From Saccharomycopsis phalli (Eukaryota; Ascomycota; Saccharomycetes; Ascoideales; Saccharomycopsidaceae), in assembly GCA_020342235.1 (NCBI GenBank), contig CP073214.1, positions 62,001-126,000 on the forward strand: 64,000 nt of DNA. Direction: 5' to 3'. The notes beneath the pieces are model-generated. The model did not search any database, was not told the DNA's origin, and saw nothing but the letters and a program-made list of their open reading frames with translations. The position numbers were made by a program, and so were the translations under genes. Shown piece after piece: positions 54,050 through 63,900 of this stretch (the first letter of the stretch is position 1; the number at the start of each line of letters is the position of its first letter).

Positions 54050-57031
54050 TCAACTATAAATACCTTGAGTTAATAATTGGAACTGGTCATACAACCTAGT
54101 ATACAAGCTTCCGATACTCTTTTGAATCAACACATTTTCAACGAAGTCCTCACACTCAGAGTCGGATAAATGCAACTGGAACCGCTGCTTAAGCTGGTTT
54201 GCCGTTTGATCGCCTGCTTTGAAGCAAGGTAGCATAGACTCTCGTTGCATGAGTGCTACCATTTGAACAATCAGATCAGCATGGCGTCTCACAGATAAAA
54301 ATGCTTGCTTCAATAGCAGCTTGAAATTCAAAAAGGCTCTGCTATCAAGACCTCCCAATATTTCAATATACTCGTTTGTCATTTTGAAAGGAGACGCCTC
54401 AAAGCCAACGGATCCAGGTGAATTGGAGAGTAAAAATCCAAAATCAATGTGAATAATATGTCCTTCATTGTCAAGCATGATGTTTCCATTATGACGATCC
54501 TTGATTTGCAATAAATAACATATTATCGAATAAGCCGCCAAAGAGGCACCAAATTTCTCTTGAGCAGTTTGATACTTAACGGAGTTGACATCACCAAAGA
54601 CTTTCTTAAAATGTAAAGACAAAGATGCAAATGTTCCTTTAGGGTTTTCTCCAGCCTCGATTGTAATTTTTGTCAAAGCTTTCTTAATAGAATGAATGGA
54701 CAAAGCGTTTGTTATTGTTTCAACCAAACCAGTATTATAACTGGTAATCAAGATTCTCATTCTCTTCACCCATACTGGAACATGATCACGTATCCAGATT
54801 TGCGACATTGCTTGAATTAACTGGCATGCAAAAGCCTCCTGTCTCAAATCATCCCCAGTTTTGGAGATCACAGAGCATAACTCCCAATTCTCGAGGTGAC
54901 CAAATGGTGATCCTTTACGGATCCGATCTCTTTTTGTCTCCCAGTCTTCTCCTAAATAAGTGGTTTCCGTATTGTTATTCAACCCACCAAGCATCAAATC
55001 ATTTTCTAATTTGCGGTCCCCGGCTTGACCACGAACCATTTGAATATCATTGTATCCAAAATTATCCTGTAAAGACTGCATTGACTCGATAATTCTAGCT
55101 TTGATCGCTGCACTCTGGTCATTTTGTAGGGTACTAGTTGGATTGTCCAACTGGGTAAGCATGACCGCTGCAATTTTCATATGCGTGGCTAAGTCCTCTG
55201 GTTCAATTTTATCATTATTTGAACGTGCCGGGTCATTACTTGAATCCACACCAGTTTCAAAATGATATTTACTGCTGAAGTTCAAATTCGAACCTCTTTG
55301 ACCGTTTAACTCGTCAGCCTTGTCTAATGTTGGTATCACCTTAGCGTTATCAATGAATAATTTAGTTTTTAATTCGTCTGTTTCTGATCTGTTAGAAAGT
55401 TTTACAACAGACAAATCGCCCAAATCCTCTTCTTCCACATGCAGCTCGTCGTAAAACATCTGGGGAGATCCCGGCACCTCAAGTCCTTGACCTGTCGATT
55501 TAATAGGGCTCTTAGGAGCTAATCGGGTAGCTTTTGGCGTTCCAATATCAAATATATACTTCTTAGATGCCCTTTCTCTCAATAATTTCATATTGGCCTC
55601 ACTAGAAGCATCAAAGTCTATTTCATCACTCAAATACTCAATCAATAGTAAGAATGGAACTTTTTCCGCCGAGTTTAACACTGCAGCTTCATTAGGTGTT
55701 ATTCTTACCATCTTATGCAATTTTAATTTTTTTGCTGGAGGCAATAACGTAGGGATATCTACTTCAGCAGGCAAATCACGGTTCAAAAGCGATAGTTCCA
55801 AGTTTAATCTGGCCAATCTAGCTTCTTTCGGAACTTGACTTATTCGCATTGAAATCTGCTGAAGTGATATTACAAACTGCGTCTCACATTTAAAATAATT
55901 CGACTTGAGCAACTTTATCTTAGTGGTTGTAGTCATTAACGACGGCGAAACAGGACGGTTAGACAAGCGATGGCTATGTGTCTTTTTCTGTTTCTCGTTA
56001 ACATTGACCAACGAATTAGTTCGATGTCTTCCATATGCCGAGGAAGGTGAAGAGACAATGCTATTTGCTTCGGATCTGGTGTCACCTCTATCAGAATAAG
56101 CATCTCTGAAATCAGGCAAGGAATGAGTATTATTATTTAAATCCAATTTGCTGGAAGATAAATCTAAATCCTCCAAATTGCCTGAGTGAGGATATATGTT
56201 GAGATTCTCTGCAGTTAGGGAGGAGTTTTTGTAACCACTCTTCTTCTTGCCGAAAATAGGCGATTCACCGCCTGATATGAGCTTTTCAAATGCCTTATAT
56301 GCTGGTTCTTCTTTGGTAGTTTCTTTCTTATACAGTTTATCTTCGTTTTCCAAAGAATCAATCATTTCGTACTTTTCATTTTTAGGCGTGCCAAACGATG
56401 CGTCTCTAGAGCCACTGGCACTCATGGAATTCAATCTTGTATTTTTATCAGTAAGATTCTGTGATAATTTAGCAGCATAATTCTTTGCCAACTCAAAAAC
56501 AAACGATCTTTGTTTCCGTCCTTGCGATATTGCCAAAGGTTGAATGAGTGGGCCAAGCTGCGGCATGGCAAAACAACCAGCAACAGCAGAAGATAAGATA
56601 ATTGCCGGGTGTGAATTTTCTCGTAAGTTCTTTACCGGCGGTGACCCCGCGTTAAATAAGTAATATTGCAAACCATTGAGCACTCGTCTGGCCACCTGGA
56701 AACCATAGCTTTCTGGATCATCGCTAAAGTCTAATAAATGGGCCTGTAAATGCCAAAATGTGAGCAATGTGAAATGTGGATACTGCGAAGATAATTCGAT
56801 TAGCAAATCCTCAAGGGCCATGGACTCTGTTTCCACCGTCACCAATATCTGGCACAACTGTGGCACATAAAACTCTATCTCCTCATATTTGAACAACTTC
56901 AACCGTTGGCACAAATACGAAAATATCCCTACATTCGAGGAATGAGTCTGTAGAAGGGAAACACAAGCCGATAAGCTAAAGTCTGGTGACTGGGTTAAAG
57001 CTAGCAATTTACTATTATCATTGTCTTTCAT
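54050..57031 (-). CDS. PIK1: Golgi phosphatidylinositol 4-kinase Pik1
   Basis: A 993-residue protein. The N-terminal lipid-kinase-unique helical region (LLIELSSQYPHFTLLTFWHL) binds Frq1-type calcium sensors. A long disordered Ser/Asn-rich middle follows. The kinase domain is C-terminal, with GDDLRQEAFACQLIQAM (P-loop region), the catalytic loop KDRHNGNIMLDNEG and the activation segment IHIDFGFLLSNSPG. It makes PI4P at the Golgi for secretion. I use the first true ATG at 57031 (MKDNDNSKLLAL). CACGTG lies 158 bp upstream. Confidence 0.96.
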   Translation of the reverse strand: MKDNDNSKLLALTQSPDFSLSACVSLLQTHSSNVGIFSYLCQRLKLFKYEEIEFYVPQLCQILVTVETESMALEDLLIELSSQYPHFTLLTFWHLQAHLLDFSDDPESYGFQVARRVLNGLQYYLFNAGSPPVKNLRENSHPAIILSSAVAGCFAMPQLGPLIQPLAISQGRKQRSFVFELAKNYAAKLSQNLTDKNTRLNSMSASGSRDASFGTPKNEKYEMIDSLENEDKLYKKETTKEEPAYKAFEKLISGGESPIFGKKKSGYKNSSLTAENLNIYPHSGNLEDLDLSSSKLDLNNNTHSLPDFRDAYSDRGDTRSEANSIVSSPSSAYGRHRTNSLVNVNEKQKKTHSHRLSNRPVSPSLMTTTTKIKLLKSNYFKCETQFVISLQQISMRISQVPKEARLARLNLELSLLNRDLPAEVDIPTLLPPAKKLKLHKMVRITPNEAAVLNSAEKVPFLLLIEYLSDEIDFDASSEANMKLLRERASKKYIFDIGTPKATRLAPKSPIKSTGQGLEVPGSPQMFYDELHVEEEDLGDLSVVKLSNRSETDELKTKLFIDNAKVIPTLDKADELNGQRGSNLNFSSKYHFETGVDSSNDPARSNNDKIEPEDLATHMKIAAVMLTQLDNPTSTLQNDQSAAIKARIIESMQSLQDNFGYNDIQMVRGQAGDRKLENDLMLGGLNNNTETTYLGEDWETKRDRIRKGSPFGHLENWELCSVISKTGDDLRQEAFACQLIQAMSQIWIRDHVPVWVKRMRILITSYNTGLVETITNALSIHSIKKALTKITIEAGENPKGTFASLSLHFKKVFGDVNSVKYQTAQEKFGASLAAYSIICYLLQIKDRHNGNIMLDNEGHIIHIDFGFLLSNSPGSVGFEASPFKMTNEYIEILGGLDSRAFLNFKLLLKQAFLSVRRHADLIVQMVALMQRESMLPCFKAGDQTANQLKQRFQLHLSDSECEDFVENVLIQKSIGSLYTRLYDQFQLLTQGIYS

Positions 57032-57508
57032 TGCCAAGGTTCCTCATCAAAATTCTTGAGAATATGAAAAAGCAAAAAAATCACCTATTAAGCCAATTCC
57101 AATGTCTACTGGAATATCAATAATCAATACTCAAGTTGCTGGAGTTGTGACGTTTCAACTGTAACCACTTTGTCAACCGGCTTTCAAACACGTGATCAAG
57201 GCAAATGGTCACCTGCTTTGCCGACCACGTTCGTGAAAAGGTCCATGACTTGTAATTAGGGCTAAATTTAAGACTGGAAATAATCATGCGGCAATAAAAG
57301 TAGCGATCCCAAATATATAAAATTATTTTCTATATTGGACTCTAGACAAGGCCAATTTAAAGTGGGCTTTGATACAGCTATTATCGCTAGGCATATTGGT
57401 ACATAAAATATTCGGATATTGTATCCCAAGTGAGAGTACCTGAGGCAGAATACACTTGGAATTAATTGGAAATATAATATATTATCACAGTATAATAGCT
57501 AGGCACAC
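57032..57508. other. PIK1 promoter / flavoprotein 3' region
   Basis: A 477-bp gap between two minus-strand genes, AT-rich apart from the CACGTG region at 57189. No gene or repeat seen. Confidence 0.5.
57189..57194. promoter_or_regulatory. CACGTG E-box upstream of PIK1
   Basis: ACACGTGATC, 158 bp before the PIK1 ATG. Confidence 0.45.
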
Positions 57509-58819
57509 TTACAGCTTTTCAAACCCAAAAACCGTGAAAATGTTCTGGTTTCTATAGTCTTTATAGATTTCTAACATCAATGGATCATTTAGGGAAACTT
57601 TACCGTTTATATCATTCAAGATACACTTTTCTGGACCTAGTGTGATCACCATTGAGCCCCTTGGCCAATTTTCCAAGGGAAACTCTTCAAGTGGACTCAG
57701 ATTAATCTGGTTCCAAACATTGCTTGCTGCCAATACACCTAGCCTGTAGGCACCGCCTGCTGATTTCAATATTGAAATGTTGACTAGGTCACCAACAGAA
57801 TAGATATTGGAATAGGTAGTGTGTTTGACAGGGTTGGTTAATTGCAAGTAAGAATTTACCAGGGTTTCATCTTTGTTGACAATGACGTTTTTGAAACCTA
57901 GATTGTCCTTCAAATAATCGAGGTTATTCTCATGGTAAGTGCACCAATATGTAAGGTCTCCTTCGAGAGGAACTTCCTCTCTGGAATTATGGGAAGTAAG
58001 GACCAAAGTGCCGCCAACATCTTTTACTCTCTTGCCTAATTTAAGGTCAATATCTGCTTCCACAAGGAGTTCGGCCATTTTTGACTTGAATTCGTTTGGT
58101 AAAAATGGTTCAGGCGGTAATTTCTGATGCGGGTGTACGAGGCAGACTGGCTTCTGGTTAAATTCATACTTTAATTCCCCGGCAACTTCAATACCTAAGG
58201 CGCCACCTCCAATGACATTGTAGCTCTTAGCGTTGGATACCTCTTTGGCACTTTGTGCCATTTCTTGAACGAATTCTTGCTTGCTGTACCCAATTGGGTC
58301 AAAGGGCCATAATCTGGCTCTTCCCGTAGCCAATATACAATAGTCAAAATCCACGGTTCCGCCTTTTCCTGGAGGAGTATAAAATTCCTTGGGAAAATCC
58401 TTCTTTGTTAGCTTTGTAGCCGAATAGTCTACCTTGTCTTGGTGTAAGTTGGTGATAAATCCTTGAATGAAATTCAAAGACACATTAGGATTAACAGAAA
58501 TTTTGTCGCCAGTGAGCCCATAATGATGTTCTTTTGAAGTGGTTTCTTTTAGAATGGGGTTATACTTGTCAATATCACCGCTTATGGTCTTTATCGAGTT
58601 CCAGATGAGTCCAAGTTCATGTAATTCCACATAGCTGCTAGCAGCAAACTCAGGATCCATCAAAGCCTTTGGCATGGCCATGACATTAATGAAACCTTTT
58701 CTCGGTTCAATTAGAGTTATATTAATCTTTTTGTCAGTGTTTTCACAGAGTTTCAATAACTGCTTTACAGCAGCAAGCCCTCCAAACGAACCGCCTGCTA
58801 TAACAATCCGTATGGTCAT
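57509..58819 (-). CDS. FAD-dependent oxidoreductase, FSP1/AIFM2-like (copy 1)
   Basis: A 436-residue pyridine-nucleotide-disulfide oxidoreductase-fold protein. FAD motif IRIVIAGGSFGGLAAVKQLL starts at residue 3; RKGFINVMAMPKALMDP follows. CILATGRARLWPFDP is the second FAD segment, NVIGGGALGIEVAGEL the NAD(P)H motif, and SVGDLVNI the C-terminal FAD-contact motif. No redox-active CxxxxC pair is seen, consistent with AIF/AMID/FSP1-type NAD(P)H:quinone oxidoreductases. S. cerevisiae Aif1 is the likely distant relative. It lacks an evident mitochondrial signal. The ATG at 58819 is chosen. It is divergent from a paralog across 221 bp. Confidence 0.85.
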   Translation of the reverse strand: MTIRIVIAGGSFGGLAAVKQLLKLCENTDKKINITLIEPRKGFINVMAMPKALMDPEFAASSYVELHELGLIWNSIKTISGDIDKYNPILKETTSKEHHYGLTGDKISVNPNVSLNFIQGFITNLHQDKVDYSATKLTKKDFPKEFYTPPGKGGTVDFDYCILATGRARLWPFDPIGYSKQEFVQEMAQSAKEVSNAKSYNVIGGGALGIEVAGELKYEFNQKPVCLVHPHQKLPPEPFLPNEFKSKMAELLVEADIDLKLGKRVKDVGGTLVLTSHNSREEVPLEGDLTYWCTYHENNLDYLKDNLGFKNVIVNKDETLVNSYLQLTNPVKHTTYSNIYSVGDLVNISILKSAGGAYRLGVLAASNVWNQINLSPLEEFPLENWPRGSMVITLGPEKCILNDINGKVSLNDPLMLEIYKDYRNQNIFTVFGFEKL

Positions 58820-59040
58820 TCTAATTACTATATCGATTAACGTGGCTAGTAGCCTATTTACAGTATTTATATAAACCAAATTGCGGACTTAAAGTTGCTG
58901 TCTGTCATTTAGGGGTGTAGCTTAAAGCTTAACATGGATATATCCGCACATTAGACCGATTCGGATTTAATGCGGGCTTACCATGTACTTGAAAAACTCA
59001 CATATTTGAAGCCGGGATTTCGACAATACTTTCTAGACAC
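58820..59040. promoter_or_regulatory. Shared 221-bp promoter of the paired flavoprotein genes
   Basis: The only DNA between the divergent paralogs. It contains TATTTATATAAA (58864-58875) near copy 1 and no Reb1-like or CACGTG site. A shared promoter would allow joint control of both genes. Confidence 0.5.
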
Positions 59041-60312
59041 ATGGCTGTTAGAATATTAGTAGTCGGCGGATCATATGGCGGATTAGCCTCAGTCAAGTCA
59101 TTGCTCAAGTTGACTACTGGAATTAAAGATAAAAAGTTTGACATCACGTTGGTGCTGCCTCGGATGGGATTTATCAATATCATGGCCATTCCAAAGTTAA
59201 TTATAGATCTTCAATTTGCCAGTGACAGTTATGTTTCATTGTCACAATTTGGATTAGTCTGGGATAGTATCAGTTCACAGGGAAAGACCGTCGATAAGAA
59301 GGACGACCGTCAGTACCATATTGGGCTTCATGGAGAAGAGACCCCACGGAACAGTAATGTCAAATTAAATTTCATACACGCCAGGGTTACAGAGTTGGGC
59401 TTAAATGCTGCCAAATATTCTACCAATAACTTGTACAAGAGAATCGTACTGTCGGAAGTCCAACATGAGACAGTGTCAGGCAAGTTGGGCTTTGATTATT
59501 GCATCCTAGCAAGCGGACGGGCTAGAAACTGGCCCTTTGAGCCTGTAGCAGCTGATAAGAAACAGTTTATTGATGAGATGACAGAGTCAAGCACAAAAAT
59601 CTTACAAAGCGACTCTATTTCTGTTATTGGAGGAGGTGCTTTGGGGATAGAAGTGGCCGGGGAGATTAAGCAAACAAGCCCTAAAAAGAAGGTGCGAATC
59701 ATTCACCCACACCTGTCACTTCCCCCAGAGTCACTACTTCCTGCAGAATTCCAGTCTGCCATGGCTGACAAAATCAAATCATTAGGAATTGAGCTTAGGT
59801 TAGATACCAGAATCAAGGCTGGGCTCCCAGATGGAACGTTAGTTAGTACAAATGGAGAGGCCATTGCTTCAAATTTGAATCTATGGTGTAACTATCACTT
59901 CAATAATATTGGCTACTTACAGAACCCGACTTTTCAACTGACGATTGTTGGCAAGGATGAGGTGTCAGTGAATGCGAGTCTCCAATTAAAGAATAGTGCA
60001 CAGGTATTCCCGAATATATTTGCAGTTGGAGACTTGCCTAAATTACTGGCAATAAAGAAAGCCGGATTGGCCTACCGAACTGGTGAATTGGCAAGCAGAA
60101 ATATCATTCGGATGGTAAACAAGTCCGTCAATTTAGACACTTTGTCAGCCTCACCTCACAAGATGGCTATTGTGATTGGCAGCAACCATTCAGTGCAGAC
60201 CAAGAAAAAACAGATTATTATTGATAATCCTTCAATAGCTGCGAGTTACAAAGATTACAAAAATAAAAAAGTTAATGATCGACTAGGATTTGCAGAATCC
60301 GTTGCAAACTAG
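59041..60312 (+). CDS. FAD-dependent oxidoreductase, FSP1/AIFM2-like (copy 2)
   Basis: A 423-residue paralog of the neighbouring divergent gene. VRILVVGGSYGGLASVKSLL is the FAD P-loop-like motif, then RMGFINIMAIPKLIIDLQFA, CILASGRARNWPFEPV, SVIGGGALGIEVAGEI and AVGDLPKLLAIKKAGLAYR. The two share motif order and many residues end to end but differ clearly, so the duplication is not recent. The substrate is unknown; by family it should use NAD(P)H and a quinone or oxygen-related acceptor. The start at 59041 sits directly before the FAD motif, so there is no targeting peptide. Confidence 0.85.
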   Translation: MAVRILVVGGSYGGLASVKSLLKLTTGIKDKKFDITLVLPRMGFINIMAIPKLIIDLQFASDSYVSLSQFGLVWDSISSQGKTVDKKDDRQYHIGLHGEETPRNSNVKLNFIHARVTELGLNAAKYSTNNLYKRIVLSEVQHETVSGKLGFDYCILASGRARNWPFEPVAADKKQFIDEMTESSTKILQSDSISVIGGGALGIEVAGEIKQTSPKKKVRIIHPHLSLPPESLLPAEFQSAMADKIKSLGIELRLDTRIKAGLPDGTLVSTNGEAIASNLNLWCNYHFNNIGYLQNPTFQLTIVGKDEVSVNASLQLKNSAQVFPNIFAVGDLPKLLAIKKAGLAYRTGELASRNIIRMVNKSVNLDTLSASPHKMAIVIGSNHSVQTKKKQIIIDNPSIAASYKDYKNKKVNDRLGFAESVAN

Positions 60313-60924
60313 TCAACGTCAATCATGTAAAAAACGCTGATTACGGTTGTATTTTTAATTAAGGGAACAGGTAGGTAGATAATAAAATTGCATATACTTG
60401 CAATTATTGAAAATGTCATCTTCATTACCAATTAGGAAGGCGTATACACATGAGTTGGTGAAGATTAATCGTATATGATGCAGCCAAGAGTGGTGTGAAA
60501 AAAAAAGGCCAAATTCCCATGTGAAGGACTTTGCAGGAAAATATCAAGACCTAGCAATAACAATGATGGATATAGCATGCCAAGACTTGATCAGTAATGG
60601 AGGGTGAATTGATGACTACAACTTCTTGACTTTCCATTGTCCCGGCTACAAAATCTACACCCAACTGAATTGTCCGATATGTGATATTAGGATAAAGAGT
60701 TTATATTGATGTTTACCGGAACTCGATATGGATGCTTTCCATTGATACCTTTGTAATATTGATTTTTCGTATAAGACTACTAGTACGATATGCATGAACC
60801 GGACTGGCTAACAATTTATCCGTTCCGAAAATTCATTTGCTCATGAAGAATTAAGTTCTATGCACTTCTTAAAAGTACAAAAAATGGCCTTAATTTCCAT
60901 TTTTTTTTAAATTATTGATACTCA
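60313..60924. other. Promoter region of the ABC transporter gene
   Basis: A 612-bp AT-rich gap. CGG/CCG triplets near 60717, 60799 and 60829 could serve Zn2Cys6 regulators of drug pumps, but none forms a clear Candida drug-response element. A poly(dT) run precedes the start codon. Confidence 0.4.
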
Positions 60925-63900
60925 ATGGACTCTAATAGTCTTTGCGAGAAAAAAAATAGCCATTCGTCTTCGGACGAACATGACCTTAATACGTATGAAG
61001 GCTTCGATCATAGGGCCCAGTCCCAAATTTTAGATCTTGCTCGGACGCTTTCAAAGTCATCATTGAACCGTACGGGATCTAATTGGAGTCACTATTCAAA
61101 TATTCCTGGCGTTAATACATTTGATCAGCCTGGTGATCCTCGTTTGGACCCCAACAGCGACCAGTTTGATTCCAAATATTGGGTCTATAATATGAGCGAA
61201 TTCTTGGCCAGCGACCCAGAATATTACAAGCCGACTCAGCTTGGAGTGTGGTTCAAAAATTTACGAGCCTACGGGGGAGCAACCGGTGCGGACTATCAAA
61301 CAACATTCTCCAATGCTATTGGGAAGTTTATCACACAGTCTTTTGACAAGTTTGTGTTGCGAAAGCAGCCTCCATCTTTTGATATCCTCAAACCTATGGA
61401 TGGTGTTGTGAAACCAGGTGAACTTTGTGTTGTGTTAGGAAAGCCAGGCGCAGGTTGCTCTACATTCCTAAAGACAATCAGTACCCAGACGTATGGGTTT
61501 AACATCGACACTAATTCCGAGCTTTCTTATGACAACATCACTGCGAAGGAAATCAATAAACACTACCGTGGTGAGGTTGTCTATTGTGCGGAGACAGAAA
61601 ATCATTTTCCGTTTTTGACTGTTCGAGAAACCCTCAAGTTTGCTGCTCAAATGAGAACACCAAAAAACAGACCAGAGGGAATTTCCAGAGATGCGTATGC
61701 GCTGCACATTACTGACGTAACCATGGCCACTTATGGTCTCAGCCACACCAGAAACACCAAAGTTGGAAACGATTTCATTCGTGGAGTCTCTGGAGGTGAA
61801 CGAAAGCGTGTTTCCATCTGCGAGATTGCCTTGTCAGGTGCCAAGATCCAATGTTGGGATAACTCTACGCGGGGATTGGACTCAGCAACAGCATTGGAGT
61901 TCATCAAGGCATTGAAGGTATCTGCAGCTATCAAGAATAATACCCCTTTGATTGCCATTTATCAGTGTTCCCAGGCAGCATATGACCTTTTTGACAAGGT
62001 CCAGTTGTTGTATGAAGGTTACCAAATCTATTTTGGCAGTGCCACTGACGCCAAGGAATACTTTATTAAAATGGGATTTGTCTGTTCTGCCAGACAAACC
62101 ACTCCAGACTTTTTGACTTCGATTACTGCTCCAGCAGAAAGAGTGGCTCAAAAGGGCTATGAAAATAAGGTGCCAAATAGTCCAAAGGAGTTCTACGACT
62201 ATTGGATGAACTCTCCCGAGCACGAGGCATTGCTTAAAGAAATTGACGACTATAAATCCCTGGTTGACAATAGAAAACAGGAGTTTCATGACTACCATGT
62301 CGCCATGCAAGCAAAGAGGGCTAGACCATCATCTCCGTTTACTGTCAATTTTTTTATGCAGGTCAGGTATATCATGCATCGAAATGTCTTGAGAATTAGT
62401 GGTGATCCCTCGATTACAATTTTCACGATTCTTTCCCAGGCTTTCATGGCTTTGGTTGTATCATCTGTCTTTTACAATCTCCAAAGAAATACCAGCTCCT
62501 TTTACTATAGAACTGCGGGCTTGTTTTTTGCCATTTTATTCAACTCGTTCGGCTCGCTCTTGGAGATTTTTTCTCTCTACGAGGCTCGTCCTATTGTTGA
62601 AAAGCACAAGAAAATGGCGTTATACCATCCTTCGGCTGATGCTATAGCCTCCATCATTACGGAGTTTCCTACTAAGATTCTTTCCTCTCTTGGGTTCAAC
62701 TTGGTGTTCTACTTCATGGTCAACTTGAGACGTGATCCTGGTCACTTCTTCTTCTACATGCTTACCAACTTCACTGCACTTTTATCGATGTCTCATTTGT
62801 TTAGAAGTATTGGGTCTGCTACAAAATCCTTGTCGGAGGCTATGACTCCAGCTTCTGTTTTATTGTTAGCTTTGGTGATCTTCACCGGGTTCGTCATCCC
62901 AACTCCAAACATGCATGGCTGGTGCCGGTGGATTAATTATCTCAACCCAGTGGCTTATGCTTTTGAGAATTTGGTTGCTAACGAGTTTCATGGTATTGAT
63001 TATGCCTGCTCTACTTTTATTCCTCTGGGTCCAAATTACCCAAATTCAGGCAATAGCAGAATCTGTACTCCTGTCTCCTCCAAATTCGGAGAGGCCTTTG
63101 TCAATGGTGACGCTTACATCAACCTGTCATTCAAGTACTACTGGGGACACAGATGGAGAAACTGGGGTATCATTGTTGGGTTTGTCGTGTTCTTCTTTTT
63201 TACCTACATCATCTTATGTGAATATAACGAGGGCTCCATGCAAAAAGGTGAGATTTTGTTGTTTCAAAAGAAGTCGTTGAAAAAGATCCGGTCTCAAGAA
63301 AACAAGGAGGATTTGGAGAATGGTGTTATCGATGAGAAAGTCAAACCTGAGCAAGATGAGAAAGAGATCGACGTTGACAATAAGCTACCAAGTGCCAGTC
63401 TGATTTTCCATTGGAGAAATTTAACTTACCAGGTTAAAATCAAGTCTGAGAACAGAGTCATTTTGGATAGTGTCTCTGGCTTTGTCAAACCTGGTACTGT
63501 TACGGCCTTGATGGGTGCCTCCGGTGCTGGTAAAACCACCTTGTTGAACGCTTTGTCTGAGCGTTTAACTTCAGGTGTTATCACTGAAGGTACTCGAATG
63601 GTGAATGGTAGAGCCTTGGACAAGTCTTTCCAGCGATCCATTGGTTACGTTCAACAACAGGACTTACACTTACAAACCTCAACTGTTCGTGAAGCTTTGA
63701 TTTTCTCTGCGGAGTTACGTCAACCGGCACATGTGCCTCATAAAGAGAAAATCGAATATGTTGACTATATTATCAATTTGTTAGAGATGGGTAAGTATGC
63801 CGATGCTGTTGTTGGAGTGGAGGGCGAAGGTCTTAATGTTGAACAAAGAAAGCGTTTGACAATTGGAGTTGAATTGGTGGCAAAGCCTGATTTGTTAGTC

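Noticed and set aside
60660-60840. Candida drug-response element before the ABC gene
   Set aside because: CGG-containing words occur but none shows the paired CGG spacing or the full DRE; too weak to annotate.
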